Shown here: one piece after another, positions 37,829 to 47,214 of the stretch
How positions within the stretch are numbered: the first letter of the stretch is position 1
How the letters are laid out: every line of letters begins with the position of its first letter
Assembly (NCBI RefSeq): GCF_011046895.1
Contig: NZ_CP049250.1
Location: 2,082,501 to 2,146,500 of the forward strand
Origin: Rhizobium rhizoryzae
Lineage (GTDB): Bacteria; Pseudomonadota; Alphaproteobacteria; Rhizobiales; Rhizobiaceae
DNA length: 64,000 nucleotides
Reading direction: 5' to 3'
Notes under the pieces: generated by a model
The model's database searches: none
What the model saw: only the letters and a program-made list of their open reading frames with translations
What the model was told of the DNA's origin: nothing
Translations under genes and position numbers: made by a program

Positions 37829-38476
37829 ATGGGACAGCTCCAGGCAGGGATTATTCCCGTCACTCCCTTCCAGCAGAATTGCACGATCATCTTCGATACT
37901 GAAACGAAGGAAGGCGTCGTCGTCGACCCCGGCGGTGATGCGGACCGCATTGCCGAGACTGCCCGCCGGGAAGGCATCACCATCAAGGAAATCTGGATCA
38001 CGCATGGTCATATCGACCATGCAGGTGGTGCCGACGAGTTGAGAGAAATGACCGGGGCTCCCGTTATCGGCCCCCACAAAGACGACCAGTATCTTCTGGA
38101 TGGGCTTGCGGCACGAGGCCGGGAGTTTGGCTACAAGACGCCAGCCCGCAACCTGGTTTCTGACCGCTACCTGCAGGACGGTGACGTCGTCACGTTCGGC
38201 ACGCACACCTTCAATGTGCTGCACTGCCCGGGACATTCGCCAGGCCATGTCATTTTTGTCAACAAGGACATGCGCTTCATCATCATGGGAGATGTGCTGT
38301 TCAACGGTTCGATTGGCCGTACCGATCTTCCGGGCGGCAACCACGATCAGCTACTGGCATCGATCCGCGATAAGGTTCTGCCTCTGGGCGATGATTTCGG
38401 CTTCATCTGCGGTCACGGGCCCGGCAGCCGAATTGGCGACGAACGCCGCAGCAATCCATTCCTTCAGGGAATTTGA
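37829..38476 (+). CDS. Metallo-beta-lactamase fold hydrolase, glyoxalase II-like
   Basis: A 215-residue MBL-fold protein. The zinc motif THGHIDHAG near residue 51 gives HxHxDH; further ligands are in HCPGHSPGH near 133 and the C-terminal CGHGPGS. It resembles the YcbL/GloB-like group acting on thioesters such as S-lactoylglutathione. It follows the small membrane gene by 70 bases. Confidence 0.88.
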   Translation: MGQLQAGIIPVTPFQQNCTIIFDTETKEGVVVDPGGDADRIAETARREGITIKEIWITHGHIDHAGGADELREMTGAPVIGPHKDDQYLLDGLAARGREFGYKTPARNLVSDRYLQDGDVVTFGTHTFNVLHCPGHSPGHVIFVNKDMRFIIMGDVLFNGSIGRTDLPGGNHDQLLASIRDKVLPLGDDFGFICGHGPGSRIGDERRSNPFLQGI

Positions 38477-38526
38477 TAACCTTCCGGCGCTTCGATGGGC
38501 GCCGGATATTCTCCTAACGGGGGCAT

Positions 38527-38551
38527 AAAAAAACCCGGCATTCCTGCCGGG
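38527..38551 (-). terminator. Intrinsic terminator of the cold-shock gene
   Basis: On the minus strand CCCGGC pairs with GCCGGG (plus 38546-38551 and 38534-38539), followed by seven T (plus 38527-38533). It lies 28 bases after the csp stop. Confidence 0.88.
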
Positions 38552-38579
38552 CTTCAACTCGTGAGATCCGTAGCGGATA

Positions 38580-38795
38580 TCAGCCAGAAATCTGCAGGTT
38601 GACTGCCTTCGGGCCCTTGCCGCGACGATCCGGTTCCGTGTCGAAGCTTACTTTTTGGTTTTCGGTAAGTCCGGACAGGCCAGAAGCCTGTACAGCAGAG
38701 ATGTGGACGAAGATATCGGCGCCGCCGTTATCTGGCTTGATAAAACCAAAGCCCTTGTCCGTATTGAAGAATTTTACAGTGCCAGTCTCGGCCAT
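38580..38795 (-). CDS. cspA: Cold-shock protein CspA family
   Basis: A 71-residue single cold-shock domain that binds single-stranded RNA and DNA. RNP1 KGFGFI is near residue 14 and RNP2 DIFVHISA near residue 28. ATG at 38795 has AAAGGA upstream. The 415-base gap before the next gene holds its promoter and probably a long leader. Alphaproteobacteria carry several such genes; whether this one is cold-induced is not shown by the coding sequence. Confidence 0.95.
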   Translation of the reverse strand: MAETGTVKFFNTDKGFGFIKPDNGGADIFVHISAVQASGLSGLTENQKVSFDTEPDRRGKGPKAVNLQISG

Positions 38796-38993
38796 GCATC
38801 AGGTCCTTTTTCCTCTGTCCGTGTTCAGCGGCGGACAGCATCACGATATTGCCCACGAGGGGCTTGGCGGCAGGCATTTCGAAAATGGAGGAAAGGGGCC
38901 CGTGTTACCGCAGAAAATACGAGTAAGAATCATTGCTGAAACGCCTCATATCTCCTACCCGGAAGTTTTGGCGCTTCCGGAGCGCTTATTATA
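38796..38993 (-). promoter_or_regulatory. Predicted cspA promoter and long 5' leader
   Basis: A perfect TATAAT -10 (minus strand, plus positions 38988-38993) precedes a likely start near 38981, giving a leader of about 185 bases. A GCGCTTCCGGAGCGC-type hairpin lies at the very 5' end. Long structured leaders are known to act as temperature sensors in cspA mRNAs. No good -35 is seen at 17-18 bases. From about 38994 to 39210 I see nothing else. Confidence 0.45.
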
Positions 38994-39210
38994 GCTCTTC
39001 CCATGCTCGTAAATTGCCCGAACATGCACAGAGTGCTGTGTAAATCGCTACTTGGCAAGAAAAACTTTTGTGCAACTAATTAGCAACACATGAACTATTG
39101 CTCTTCATGCTGAAAAATCAGCGAAATTGCCGCAACCACAAGATGAGATTGTGTATCGGAACTGTATCCGGTGATCGATTTCGTGCCAAAAAGGTGCAAC
39201 GCGATTCGGC

Positions 39211-40122
39211 TTAAGTGAAGTCCGCACCGATGCTTTTGCCGTTCCGTCGCCGTTTCAGCAGTTCTGGCACAACTTCCACGATCAGCATGGCCGCGAAGAT
39301 GAGGGCACAGCCGACATAACCGAGGGCAGGCAGTTTTTCCCCCAGGAAAAGGGCGCCGAAAAACGAGCCGAACAGGGCTTCGGAGGACAGGAAGATGGCC
39401 GCCTGGGGTGCCGTGGTATAGCGCTGCCCGATGACCTGAAGCACGAAGGCGAGGCCGGAGGATATCAGTCCGACATACAGGATTTCGATCAAAGCGCCTT
39501 CGATGGCGGCAAGCGAAATCGGCTCAAGTGCGATTGCCATTGCCAGAGCCAGAACGGAGCAGGTTGCAAATTGCGTTGCTGACAGCCCAAGCGGACGCGG
39601 TGAGCGTGCGATGAAGTGGCCGGCAAGGACGATCTGCATGGCCCAGAAGGCAGCGCAGACGATGCTCCAGAGATCGCCAACGGTCATATGAGCCAGTGTG
39701 CCGCCGCTCAAAAGGAAGATCCCCGCAAGTGCCATCAGCGCGACCGGCCAGATGATCCAGTGAGGGGCCTTGCGAAACAGAATGATCGAGATGACGGGGA
39801 CGAAGACGACATATAGCCCGGTCAGGAAGCTGGAGTTTGTGACGGTCGTCGTCTGCAATCCGATCTGCTGGGTTATCGCGCCTCCGAACAGCGCGAGCCC
39901 GACCAGTACGAAGGCGCCGAAATCGCGCCTTTGCGCAGGTTTGCCGAGTTTGCGGTGCTCAAGCAGCGCGAACGGAAGGCAGGCGAGGGCGGCGATCGCG
40001 AAGCGCAGGCCCACGAACCAGAACGGGCCGATCGCATCCATGGCCGTTGCCTGGGCCACAAAGCCGCCGCCCCAAATGGCTGCGGCGAGAAGAAGAACGA
40101 GATTTGCCTGTACGCGTGTCAT
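39211..40122 (-). CDS. DMT-superfamily (EamA) transporter
   Basis: A 303-residue inner-membrane protein with ten hydrophobic helices in two EamA repeats. The start LLLAAAIWGGGFVAQATAMDAIGPFWFVGLRF is typical. Family members export amino acids or other metabolites; the substrate is unknown. ATG at 40122 is preferred over the longer frame (40215) because the first helix begins just after it. Element copy 1 lies 78 bases upstream of this start and may affect its promoter. Confidence 0.85.
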   Translation of the reverse strand: MTRVQANLVLLLAAAIWGGGFVAQATAMDAIGPFWFVGLRFAIAALACLPFALLEHRKLGKPAQRRDFGAFVLVGLALFGGAITQQIGLQTTTVTNSSFLTGLYVVFVPVISIILFRKAPHWIIWPVALMALAGIFLLSGGTLAHMTVGDLWSIVCAAFWAMQIVLAGHFIARSPRPLGLSATQFATCSVLALAMAIALEPISLAAIEGALIEILYVGLISSGLAFVLQVIGQRYTTAPQAAIFLSSEALFGSFFGALFLGEKLPALGYVGCALIFAAMLIVEVVPELLKRRRNGKSIGADFT

Positions 40123-40199
40123 TGCGGCCTGATACCTGGAGGTCAGGCGCCGGTATATTCGCCGATCAGATAAGACCGGGAATATGGATGCCGCTTCGT

Positions 40200-40468
40200 T
40201 AGGGTGAGGACCCAATCATGTTATTGAAATGGCACGATGAACGGCAAGAATATGCGAGGAGAGGCTCGACGGATGGGTCCCAAACCCATTCGAGAGCCTC
40301 GACAAAGCAGATTGAAGCCGTTCGCGTGTCCTTTGGATGTGGTCGATCCGGCGATCTACGTCGTTGAAAAGCCTCGCCGATGCATAAACATCGCCTCAAG
40401 TTTTTCGCCTTGTATCTCATCCGGATCGCCTCACACCATTTCAACAAGATGATTGAGTCCTCACCCTA
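40200..40468 (+). mobile_element. 269-bp TA-flanked inverted-repeat element, copy 1 (MITE-like)
   Basis: The ends are imperfect inverted repeats of 33 bases (TAGGGTGAGGAC...TTGAAATGG) with three mismatches. Each end finishes in TA, as expected for IS630/mariner-type target duplication. The element is the same length as copy 2 at 58041-58309, to which it is highly similar in inverted orientation. Two internal hairpins are present: GAGGCTC/GAGCCTC (40261-40267 and 40294-40300, with inner ATGGGT/ACCCAT) and CGATG/CATCG (40378-40393). There is no transposase; ORFs inside are not conserved as proteins. It fills the 325-base gap between genes. Confidence 0.85.
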
Positions 40469-40540
40469 GTCTGCGGCGCGCCCTGTGTTGTGCCGGGCTT
40501 TAGCAGGAGTGCGGATAAGGTTCAAGCGAGAGAGGGCGGG

Positions 40541-40876
40541 CTAGCGTGGCTTGCTGGTCTGCTCGTCGAACCGATCCAGAGATGTGCCGGAGACAGGCAT
40601 CCGGAAGATCCGGAGCCACAGTCCCGCCGCAGCGACGGAAAAAACCACGATCAGGGCCGAAAAAATCGTACGCGTATCGAAGCCAACGGTTTCGCCAAGC
40701 AATAGTTGGGGCGTGACGATCTCGCTTATGCTGCGCATGTCGGCGGCGCGGGCATTGCCAATCATGGCGAGCATCATCACCACACAAGCAAGAAGCGCTG
40801 TTGCGGCGACCCAAAGCGTCGAGAAGCTTTGCCGGATACGAATGCGAACTGTCGCTTCCTCATCATCCAGAAACAT
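40541..40876 (-). CDS. Small two-span membrane protein, function unknown
   Basis: A 111-residue protein with hydrophobic helices at about residues 20-40 (VAATALLACVVMMLAMIG) and 70-90 (IFSALIVVFSVAAAGLWL). The first could be a signal anchor, with NARAAD after it. A GGGAAGAG precedes the ATG at 40876. No family is recognised. The 312-base gap to aatA on its right has no gene I can support; it should contain the divergent promoters. Confidence 0.55.
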   Translation of the reverse strand: MFLDDEEATVRIRIRQSFSTLWVAATALLACVVMMLAMIGNARAADMRSISEIVTPQLLLGETVGFDTRTIFSALIVVFSVAAAGLWLRIFRMPVSGTSLDRFDEQTSKPR

Positions 40877-41176
40877 TTTCTCTTCCCTTCACTGCGCTTG
40901 TCCTGATTTGAGAAAAAGCCGTGCGAAAGAGACGCCACAAAGACCGGATTGAGGCAGGTACCGGCATTTATTGTGGCAAAATCAAGACATTGGTTAACGC
41001 GGTTTTTGTAGGCACTCAAACCCGGCCGTGATATCGCTGTTCCAGCTCATGCCTCGCGGCCGTTTCAGCATTCGATCAGATTTTGAAAATTGCCGTTTCT
41101 GCTTGAAACGCGCACGAACATTATTCATAGAAACATCCGGCAAAACCGAGCTGGTCTGCCGTTTCAACAGTCTTAG

Positions 41177-42391
<1,215 letters not shown>

Positions 42392-42410
42392 GCCTTGTTG
42401 TCTCAAGACA

Positions 42411-42441
42411 GAAAGGGCTCGCCTCGTCGGCGGGCCCTTTC
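42411..42441 (+). terminator. Intrinsic terminator after aatA
   Basis: GAAAGGGC and GCCCTTTC flank an inner CGCC/GGCG stem, forming a long hairpin 20 bases after the aatA stop and ten before the convergent dehydrogenase gene's stop. It could serve both strands. Confidence 0.75.
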
Positions 42442-42451
42442 TTGGTTTAGG

Positions 42452-43684
42452 TCAAGCCTTCGTCAGCTTGATGATGGTTGATGCGCCGCCGCCCCGCTGT
42501 TCTGTGACGGCGTAGACGGCGCCATCGGGGCCAACCTTGACGTCACGAATGCGCGCGTCCAGCGGCACGCGCTCCTCGGATCTCACCTTGTCCCCGTCCA
42601 TGTGAAGGACGACGACGCCCTGGCTCACGAGTCCGCCGACAAGGAAGGCGCCTTTCCATTCAGGAATGGCATTGCCGTTGTAGAAAGCCATGCCGGAGGG
42701 TGCGATGACCGGATCCCAATAATAGACCGGCTGCTCGGTCTTCGCCATTTGCGTCACGCCTTTGCCGACCGGGCTTCCGCTGTATTCGACGCCATAGGTC
42801 ACTTCCGGCCATCCATAGTTCTTGCCTGCTTCCGGCAGGTTCAACTCATCTCCGCCACGAGGACCGTGCTCGACAGTCCAGAGGCGGCCCTTGTCATCGA
42901 CGGTGGCGGACTGAAGATTACGGTGACCAAGCGACCAGATTTCCGGCAGCGCGTCCTTCTGGTTCACGAACGGATTGCCATCGAATGGTTTACCATCCAT
43001 CGTGATGCGGAAAATCTTGCCGAGACCGCTGGACAGTTCCTGCGCCTGAACGCGAGGTTCCGGGTCCGAGCGCTCACCGACCGTCACATAGAGTTCGTTT
43101 TTGGCCCCGAAGGCGAGGCGAGAGCCAAAATGCTTGTTGCCGTCATAGCTTGGCGTCTGGCGGAAAATGACGTTGACGTTTTCCAGTTTCGCGCCGCCAT
43201 TTGCGTCGGGTACGAGTTTGGCGGAGGCGACGGATGTGCCATTGCCATCTTCCCGCTCTTCGGAGAACGAGAAGAAGATCATGCCGGATGAGGCGAAATC
43301 TGGCGCAAGCGCGACATCCAGCAAGCCGCCCTGACCGCTTGCCAGAACTTTCGGGACGCCATCAATGGCCGGACCAGGCTTACCGTCCTTCGAGATGATG
43401 TGCATCTTGCCCTGCTTTGCGGTTACCAGCATCCGGCCGTCCGGCAGAAACTCCATGGCCCAGAGATGTGGCAGACCCTGCGCCACCACTTCCTTTTTGA
43501 CCTTCACCATCTGTGCGGGCTGCGGTGCGCGCGTCTGACCGGCGAAGGCTGGCTTCTGGTCCGGCGCATTGGCCGGTTTGGTCTCCGCAGGTTTCGCCGT
43601 TGCGGTCTGTGCCTGCGCGGACATCGGCGCGAGTGCCGCCATGCCGAGGAAGGTGGCAGCGGCCAGGACGTTGAAGCGGTTCAT
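42452..43684 (-). CDS. PQQ-dependent sugar dehydrogenase (soluble, YliI type)
   Basis: A 410-residue periplasmic beta-propeller enzyme of the soluble glucose/aldose dehydrogenase family. A Sec signal ends SAQAQ (near residue 26), followed by a Pro/Ala/Lys-rich linker. Family segments GLPHLWAMEFLPDGRMLVT, LGHRNLQ and EHGPRGGDELNLPEAGKNYGW are clear. The cofactor PQQ would have to be made elsewhere or taken up. ATG at 43684 is best spaced from GGGAG; longer in-frame starts exist at 43687 and 43702. Confidence 0.9.
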   Translation of the reverse strand: MNRFNVLAAATFLGMAALAPMSAQAQTATAKPAETKPANAPDQKPAFAGQTRAPQPAQMVKVKKEVVAQGLPHLWAMEFLPDGRMLVTAKQGKMHIISKDGKPGPAIDGVPKVLASGQGGLLDVALAPDFASSGMIFFSFSEEREDGNGTSVASAKLVPDANGGAKLENVNVIFRQTPSYDGNKHFGSRLAFGAKNELYVTVGERSDPEPRVQAQELSSGLGKIFRITMDGKPFDGNPFVNQKDALPEIWSLGHRNLQSATVDDKGRLWTVEHGPRGGDELNLPEAGKNYGWPEVTYGVEYSGSPVGKGVTQMAKTEQPVYYWDPVIAPSGMAFYNGNAIPEWKGAFLVGGLVSQGVVVLHMDGDKVRSEERVPLDARIRDVKVGPDGAVYAVTEQRGGGASTIIKLTKA

Positions 43685-43870
43685 CATGTTCTCCCAAATC
43701 ATTCAATGGACTGCCGCTTCCGCGACGTTTGATCTGATCTAGGGTCGGGTCTCGCCTTTTGCTCTACACGAGGCCTTCAAGTTTGTTTTATCGGAAACAT
43801 TTCTTCATGTTCTGATTCAGGTTGTTCCGGATCGGATTCCGGACCTTACTGTAACATCTTCAACTCACTC

Positions 43871-44980
43871 TCAAAGTCCCAGAACCGTCAGCATGACGAA
43901 GGTGGCGAAAAGGACGAAATGCGTCATGCCTTCGATGGCGTTTGTTTCGCCGTCATTGAGGTTGATCGCTGCGGCAATCAGCGTGATGGTGACCATGACC
44001 GTTTGTACGGGCGTCATTGCCATGACAAAGGGCTGACCACTGTAGAGGGCAATGCCCTCCATGACTGGCACCGTCAGGATCACCGTTGAGAGTGACGCAC
44101 CCATGGCGATGTTGACGGTGGCCTGCATGCGGTTTCTGAGTGCTGCGCGCAAGGCGGTTAGAATCTCGGGTGCTGCCGATATCGAAGCCACGATGACCGC
44201 CATCAAGGCAGGCGGCGCGCCACTGCCTTTCAGGCCGAGATCAAGGAAGGCAGACATGAATTCGGCAAGCACGCCAATAATAATGACCCCTGCAAGGATG
44301 ACACCGATGGCGGAGGCGGAAGATTGAGACGGCTCTTCCGGCTCAGAGTGTGACGCGTCGCCTGTCGCTGGTTTCGGCTTCGTTTGTCGTGGATAGCTGT
44401 AGCTGAAGAAATAGCTGTGCGGACCCACCTGCATACGCAGAAAGAGGGCATAGAGCGCAATCATGGCGCAGATGGTGAAGGCGGAATAGTAGTGCCAGCG
44501 ATCTGCCGGGATGAATTCGGGCACGATCATCGAAATGCCCATGGCGGTCAGAATCATCACACCATAGGTCTTGCCGGAATTATCGTTATAGGGTTGTTCG
44601 CCGTGGCGCAGCCCACCAAGCAACGCGGCGAGGCCCAGAATTCCGTTGATGTCCAGCATCACGGCCGCGTAGATCGTATCTCGCACCAGGGTCGGCGATG
44701 CGGAATTGTTCATCAGGATTGCCAGGATGATGACCTCGACGGCGACCGCCGAGAGCGTCAGGATCATCGTGCCGTAGGGATCGCCCACCTTGTGCGCCAG
44801 AATTTCCGCTGCATGGGCCACGCGGGTGGAGGCAAGCACGATGACGCCGATCAGCGCGACTGCGGCGATCACGGCCGCCAGCTTGCCCATCTCGAGAATT
44901 AAGTGCTCCACGAAGAAGCCTGACACTGCCACCAGTGCTGCCAGAACAAGAAACTTTTCGCGGCTGAGAAGAGATGGCAT
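43871..44980 (-). CDS. Calcium/proton antiporter, ChaA family
   Basis: A 369-residue protein with about eleven membrane spans. The two acidic repeats of the Ca2+/cation exchanger family are visible (AVEVIILAILMN in the first half and ISAAPEILTALRAALRNRMQATVNIAMGAS in the second). A Glu/Ser-rich cytoplasmic loop lies between the halves near residue 215. It probably extrudes Ca2+ or Na+/K+ in exchange for protons. No linked gene suggests the ion. Confidence 0.88.
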   Translation of the reverse strand: MPSLLSREKFLVLAALVAVSGFFVEHLILEMGKLAAVIAAVALIGVIVLASTRVAHAAEILAHKVGDPYGTMILTLSAVAVEVIILAILMNNSASPTLVRDTIYAAVMLDINGILGLAALLGGLRHGEQPYNDNSGKTYGVMILTAMGISMIVPEFIPADRWHYYSAFTICAMIALYALFLRMQVGPHSYFFSYSYPRQTKPKPATGDASHSEPEEPSQSSASAIGVILAGVIIIGVLAEFMSAFLDLGLKGSGAPPALMAVIVASISAAPEILTALRAALRNRMQATVNIAMGASLSTVILTVPVMEGIALYSGQPFVMAMTPVQTVMVTITLIAAAINLNDGETNAIEGMTHFVLFATFVMLTVLGL

Positions 44981-45174
44981 GCTGAGATGTGCTCCGGCGT
45001 GATGGGAGCAATATCTATGGCAGTTCGCAGAACCATCAAGCGAGCAGACTAGCGTTTACTCAGCCTGCTCCCACAGCATAAATTTTCTGCCTGTCGCATT
45101 CTTCCGGAACCGGACGTGCTGCTTTTCGATTTCCGGCAGGTGCAACACAAAATACACTCGATCAGGAGGAAACC

Positions 45175-45438
45175 ATGACCAAAGTCGTCTATCAGGTGGT
45201 GCAGCATGACGGTGGCTGGGCGTATCGCCAGGGTGACGTCTATTCCGAGACCTTTGCCACGCATTCCGATGCCTTGCAGGCTGCCAAGATTGTCGCGGCC
45301 GAGCAGCAGGTCGGCGGGGATTCAGAGGAGATCAGCTGGCAGGATGCCAAGGGCATCTGGCACGTGGAGCATAGCGATGGCGGAGACAGGCCGGAGGCGG
45401 AAGTTGAAGATTCTGTCGAAGCTCGCCCAACGCATTGA
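45175..45438 (+). CDS. DUF2188-like small protein
   Basis: An 87-residue soluble protein. Residues 5-70 (YQVVQHDGGWAYRQGD, THSDALQAAKIVAAEQ, WHVEHSDG) match the short beta-alpha-beta DUF2188 fold, of unknown function, common in alphaproteobacteria. A strong AGGAGGAAA precedes the ATG. The acidic tail is variable. A GC-rich hairpin follows at 45455-45476. Confidence 0.8.
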   Translation: MTKVVYQVVQHDGGWAYRQGDVYSETFATHSDALQAAKIVAAEQQVGGDSEEISWQDAKGIWHVEHSDGGDRPEAEVEDSVEARPTH

Positions 45439-45454
45439 TGCTTTGAGCGATGGT

Positions 45455-45476
45455 GAGGCCCGCCGGAGCGGGCCTC
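45455..45476 (+). terminator. Hairpin between convergent genes, possible terminator
   Basis: GAGGCCCGC (45455-45463) pairs perfectly with GCGGGCCTC (45468-45476) around a four-base loop. No U-run follows on either strand, so termination would be weak. Confidence 0.5.
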
Positions 45477-45487
45477 CCTGAAGCGTC

Positions 45488-46609
45488 TTATTCGGCCGCT
45501 TCCAGCGTTGGGTAATCGGTGTAGCCCTCGGCGCCACCGCCATACAGCGTCTGCGGGTTCACATCGTTCCAGGCAGCGCCGTCCTTGATGCGGCGGACGA
45601 GGTCCGGATTGGCGATGAACGGCTTGCCGAAGGAGACGAGATCCGCATGGCCGGTCTCGATTGCCTTGGCGGCAGTCTCGGCGTCATAGCCGTTGTTGAC
45701 CATCCAGGCACCCTTGCCGCCAGCTTCGATATAGGCTGCCTTGAAGGAGGCGTAGTCGAACGATGTGCCTGCGTACTGGTGGTCACGCGGGCCGCCTGTT
45801 GCGCCTTCAATCACATGGATAAACGACAGATCGCGCTTGGCCAGTTCCTTGACGACGGCATTGAACACGGCCTGGGGATCACTGTCGCTGATGTCGTTGG
45901 CGGGCGTTGTCGGAGACAGACGAATGCCGGTCTTGCCCGCGCCGATTTCAGATGCCACGGCATCGACCACCTCAAGGGTCAGCCGTATACGGTTCTCGAT
46001 GGGGCCGCCATAGGCATCGGTGCGCTGGTTGGCGCCATCCTTCATGAACTGATCGAGCAGGTAGCCATTGGCTGCGTGAATTTCGACGCCGTCGAAACCG
46101 GCATCGACCGCGTTGCGTGCTGCCTTGCGGAAATCATCCACGATACCCGGCAGTTCGGAGAGTTCCAGCGCACGGGGTTGCGAGGTTTCCGCAAAACCGC
46201 CGCTGCCGTCCTCGTTGAGAATGTAGGTCTTCGACTTCGCAGTGATTGCAGAGGGTGCAACGGGTGCCGCACCGTTTGGCTGCAGCGAGACGTGGGAAAT
46301 GCGGCCGACATGCCAGAGCTGCGCAACAATCTTGCCACCACGCGAGTGGACGGCATCGGTGACCTTCTTCCAGCCAGCAAGGGCTTCCGGCTTGTAGAGC
46401 CCCGGGACATCGGCGTAACCCTGACCCTGATGCGTAATGGCAGTTCCTTCCGATACGATCAGGCCAGCGGTCGCACGTTGTTCGTAATAGACAACATTCA
46501 GGTCGTTCGGGACCGCCTTCGGGGAGCGATTGCGGGTCAGGGGCGCCATGACGATGCGATTGCGAAGCTCAATATCGCCAAACTTCACGCTGTCGAACAG
46601 TGTAGGCAT
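45488..46609 (-). CDS. Old-yellow-enzyme family NADH:flavin oxidoreductase (NemA-like)
   Basis: A 373-residue FMN enzyme that reduces activated alkenes, nitro compounds or N-ethylmaleimide. The start GDIELRNRIVMAPLTRNRS, the substrate-binding His-Asn pair in EIHAANGYLLDQF near residue 183 and the C-terminal FGKPFIANPDLVRR are typical. ATG at 46609 has GAGG six bases upstream. It is downstream of an ArsR-family gene on the same strand with 34 bases between, an arrangement suggesting induction by the electrophiles it detoxifies. Confidence 0.9.
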   Translation of the reverse strand: MPTLFDSVKFGDIELRNRIVMAPLTRNRSPKAVPNDLNVVYYEQRATAGLIVSEGTAITHQGQGYADVPGLYKPEALAGWKKVTDAVHSRGGKIVAQLWHVGRISHVSLQPNGAAPVAPSAITAKSKTYILNEDGSGGFAETSQPRALELSELPGIVDDFRKAARNAVDAGFDGVEIHAANGYLLDQFMKDGANQRTDAYGGPIENRIRLTLEVVDAVASEIGAGKTGIRLSPTTPANDISDSDPQAVFNAVVKELAKRDLSFIHVIEGATGGPRDHQYAGTSFDYASFKAAYIEAGGKGAWMVNNGYDAETAAKAIETGHADLVSFGKPFIANPDLVRRIKDGAAWNDVNPQTLYGGGAEGYTDYPTLEAAE

Positions 46610-46643
46610 GATAATCCTCATAGATTGAAAAGGGGAGGTTGCC

Positions 46644-46940
46644 TCAGAGCGAGGTCTTCAGGTGATCGATGAAGGACCGAATTCTGTCCTCATCACGATG
46701 ATAAAAGGTCCACTGGCCCACCTTGTTCGTTTTCACGAGGCCGGCTTTCTCGAGCATGGCCAGATGGGCGGATACGGTGGATTGGGACAGGCCGCAGCGC
46801 ATTTCAAACTGTTTGGCGCAGATGCCCATATCCAAGGGATGAGCCTGGGAGGAGAAATGTGCCTCCGGTTCGCGCATCCATTCCAGAAACTCGACACGGG
46901 CAGGGTGGGAGAGCGCTTTCAGAATTTCTGTCTTGTCCAT
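46644..46940 (-). CDS. ArsR/SmtB-family regulator
   Basis: A 98-residue winged-helix repressor: ILKALSHPARVEFLEWM, then the recognition helix CGLSQSTVSAHLAMLEKAGLV and a beta-wing GQWTFYHRDEDRI. Cys residues are present in GICAKQFEMRCGLS, so thiol sensing of electrophiles is possible. ATG at 46940 is chosen over the longer frame (47075), because GGAGGG lies upstream and the extension is not protein-like and overlaps an sRNA. It probably controls the downstream old-yellow-enzyme gene and itself. Confidence 0.87.
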   Translation of the reverse strand: MDKTEILKALSHPARVEFLEWMREPEAHFSSQAHPLDMGICAKQFEMRCGLSQSTVSAHLAMLEKAGLVKTNKVGQWTFYHRDEDRIRSFIDHLKTSL

Positions 46941-46967
46941 TCCTAGCCCTCCTGTTTTCTGACCGGA

Positions 46968-47011
46968 TAAATCGTTTCTGAGCGATATGTAGATCGTTAT
47001 TTTACGATTTA
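46968..47011. promoter_or_regulatory. Dyad array upstream of the ArsR gene, candidate operator
   Basis: TAAATCGT (46968-46975) and ACGATTTA (47004-47011) form a perfect outer inverted repeat. Between them GCGAT and ATCGT make a second, inner dyad. The array covers about 28-71 bases upstream of the ArsR start, where its promoter should be. It is also immediately behind the terminator of the downstream AbcR-type RNA. Confidence 0.5.
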
Positions 47012-47023
47012 AAGGAGGTTGGC

Positions 47024-47125
47024 AAAAAAAAGGGCCTCGAATTTCTTCGGGCCCGTGAGGATGAAGGTTTACCAAACCTCCAGAGGGGAACAGCTGAGGG
47101 GCGACAGGAGGCCGCCGGGACAGCT
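47024..47125 (-). ncRNA. abcR: AbcR-type (alpha-r15) small RNA, ArsR-proximal copy
   Basis: Read leftward, the predicted RNA of about 102 bases starts near 47125, has a 5' hairpin, the unpaired pyrimidine stretch CTGTTCCCCTCTGGAGG (around 47094-47078) and a terminator GGGCCC...GGCCC followed by eight T (plus 47024-47031). A promoter TTGTTG (plus 47155-47160), 17 bases, CATATT (plus 47132-47137) precedes it. Its core is nearly identical to the second copy. Tandem RNAs at this exact locus, between an ArsR and the LsrB/VtlR-type LysR gene, are the AbcR1/AbcR2 pair of Agrobacterium and Sinorhizobium, which repress ABC importer mRNAs through the CCCCTC anti-Shine-Dalgarno loop. Which is 1 or 2 is not decided. 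Confidence 0.85.
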
Positions 47126-47214
47126 ATCCCGAATATGGAAGCTGTCCTCGTCCACAACAAGGGGCAGGGATCGTCCGGGGCAAGAATTTTGTTCAACAAG
47201 GGCAATGGAAGCTT

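Noticed and set aside
40199-40447. ORFs crossing element copy 1 and the matching ones in copy 2 (58005-58346)
   Set aside because: They begin or end in the terminal repeats, and the changes between copies follow stem pairing rather than codon conservation.
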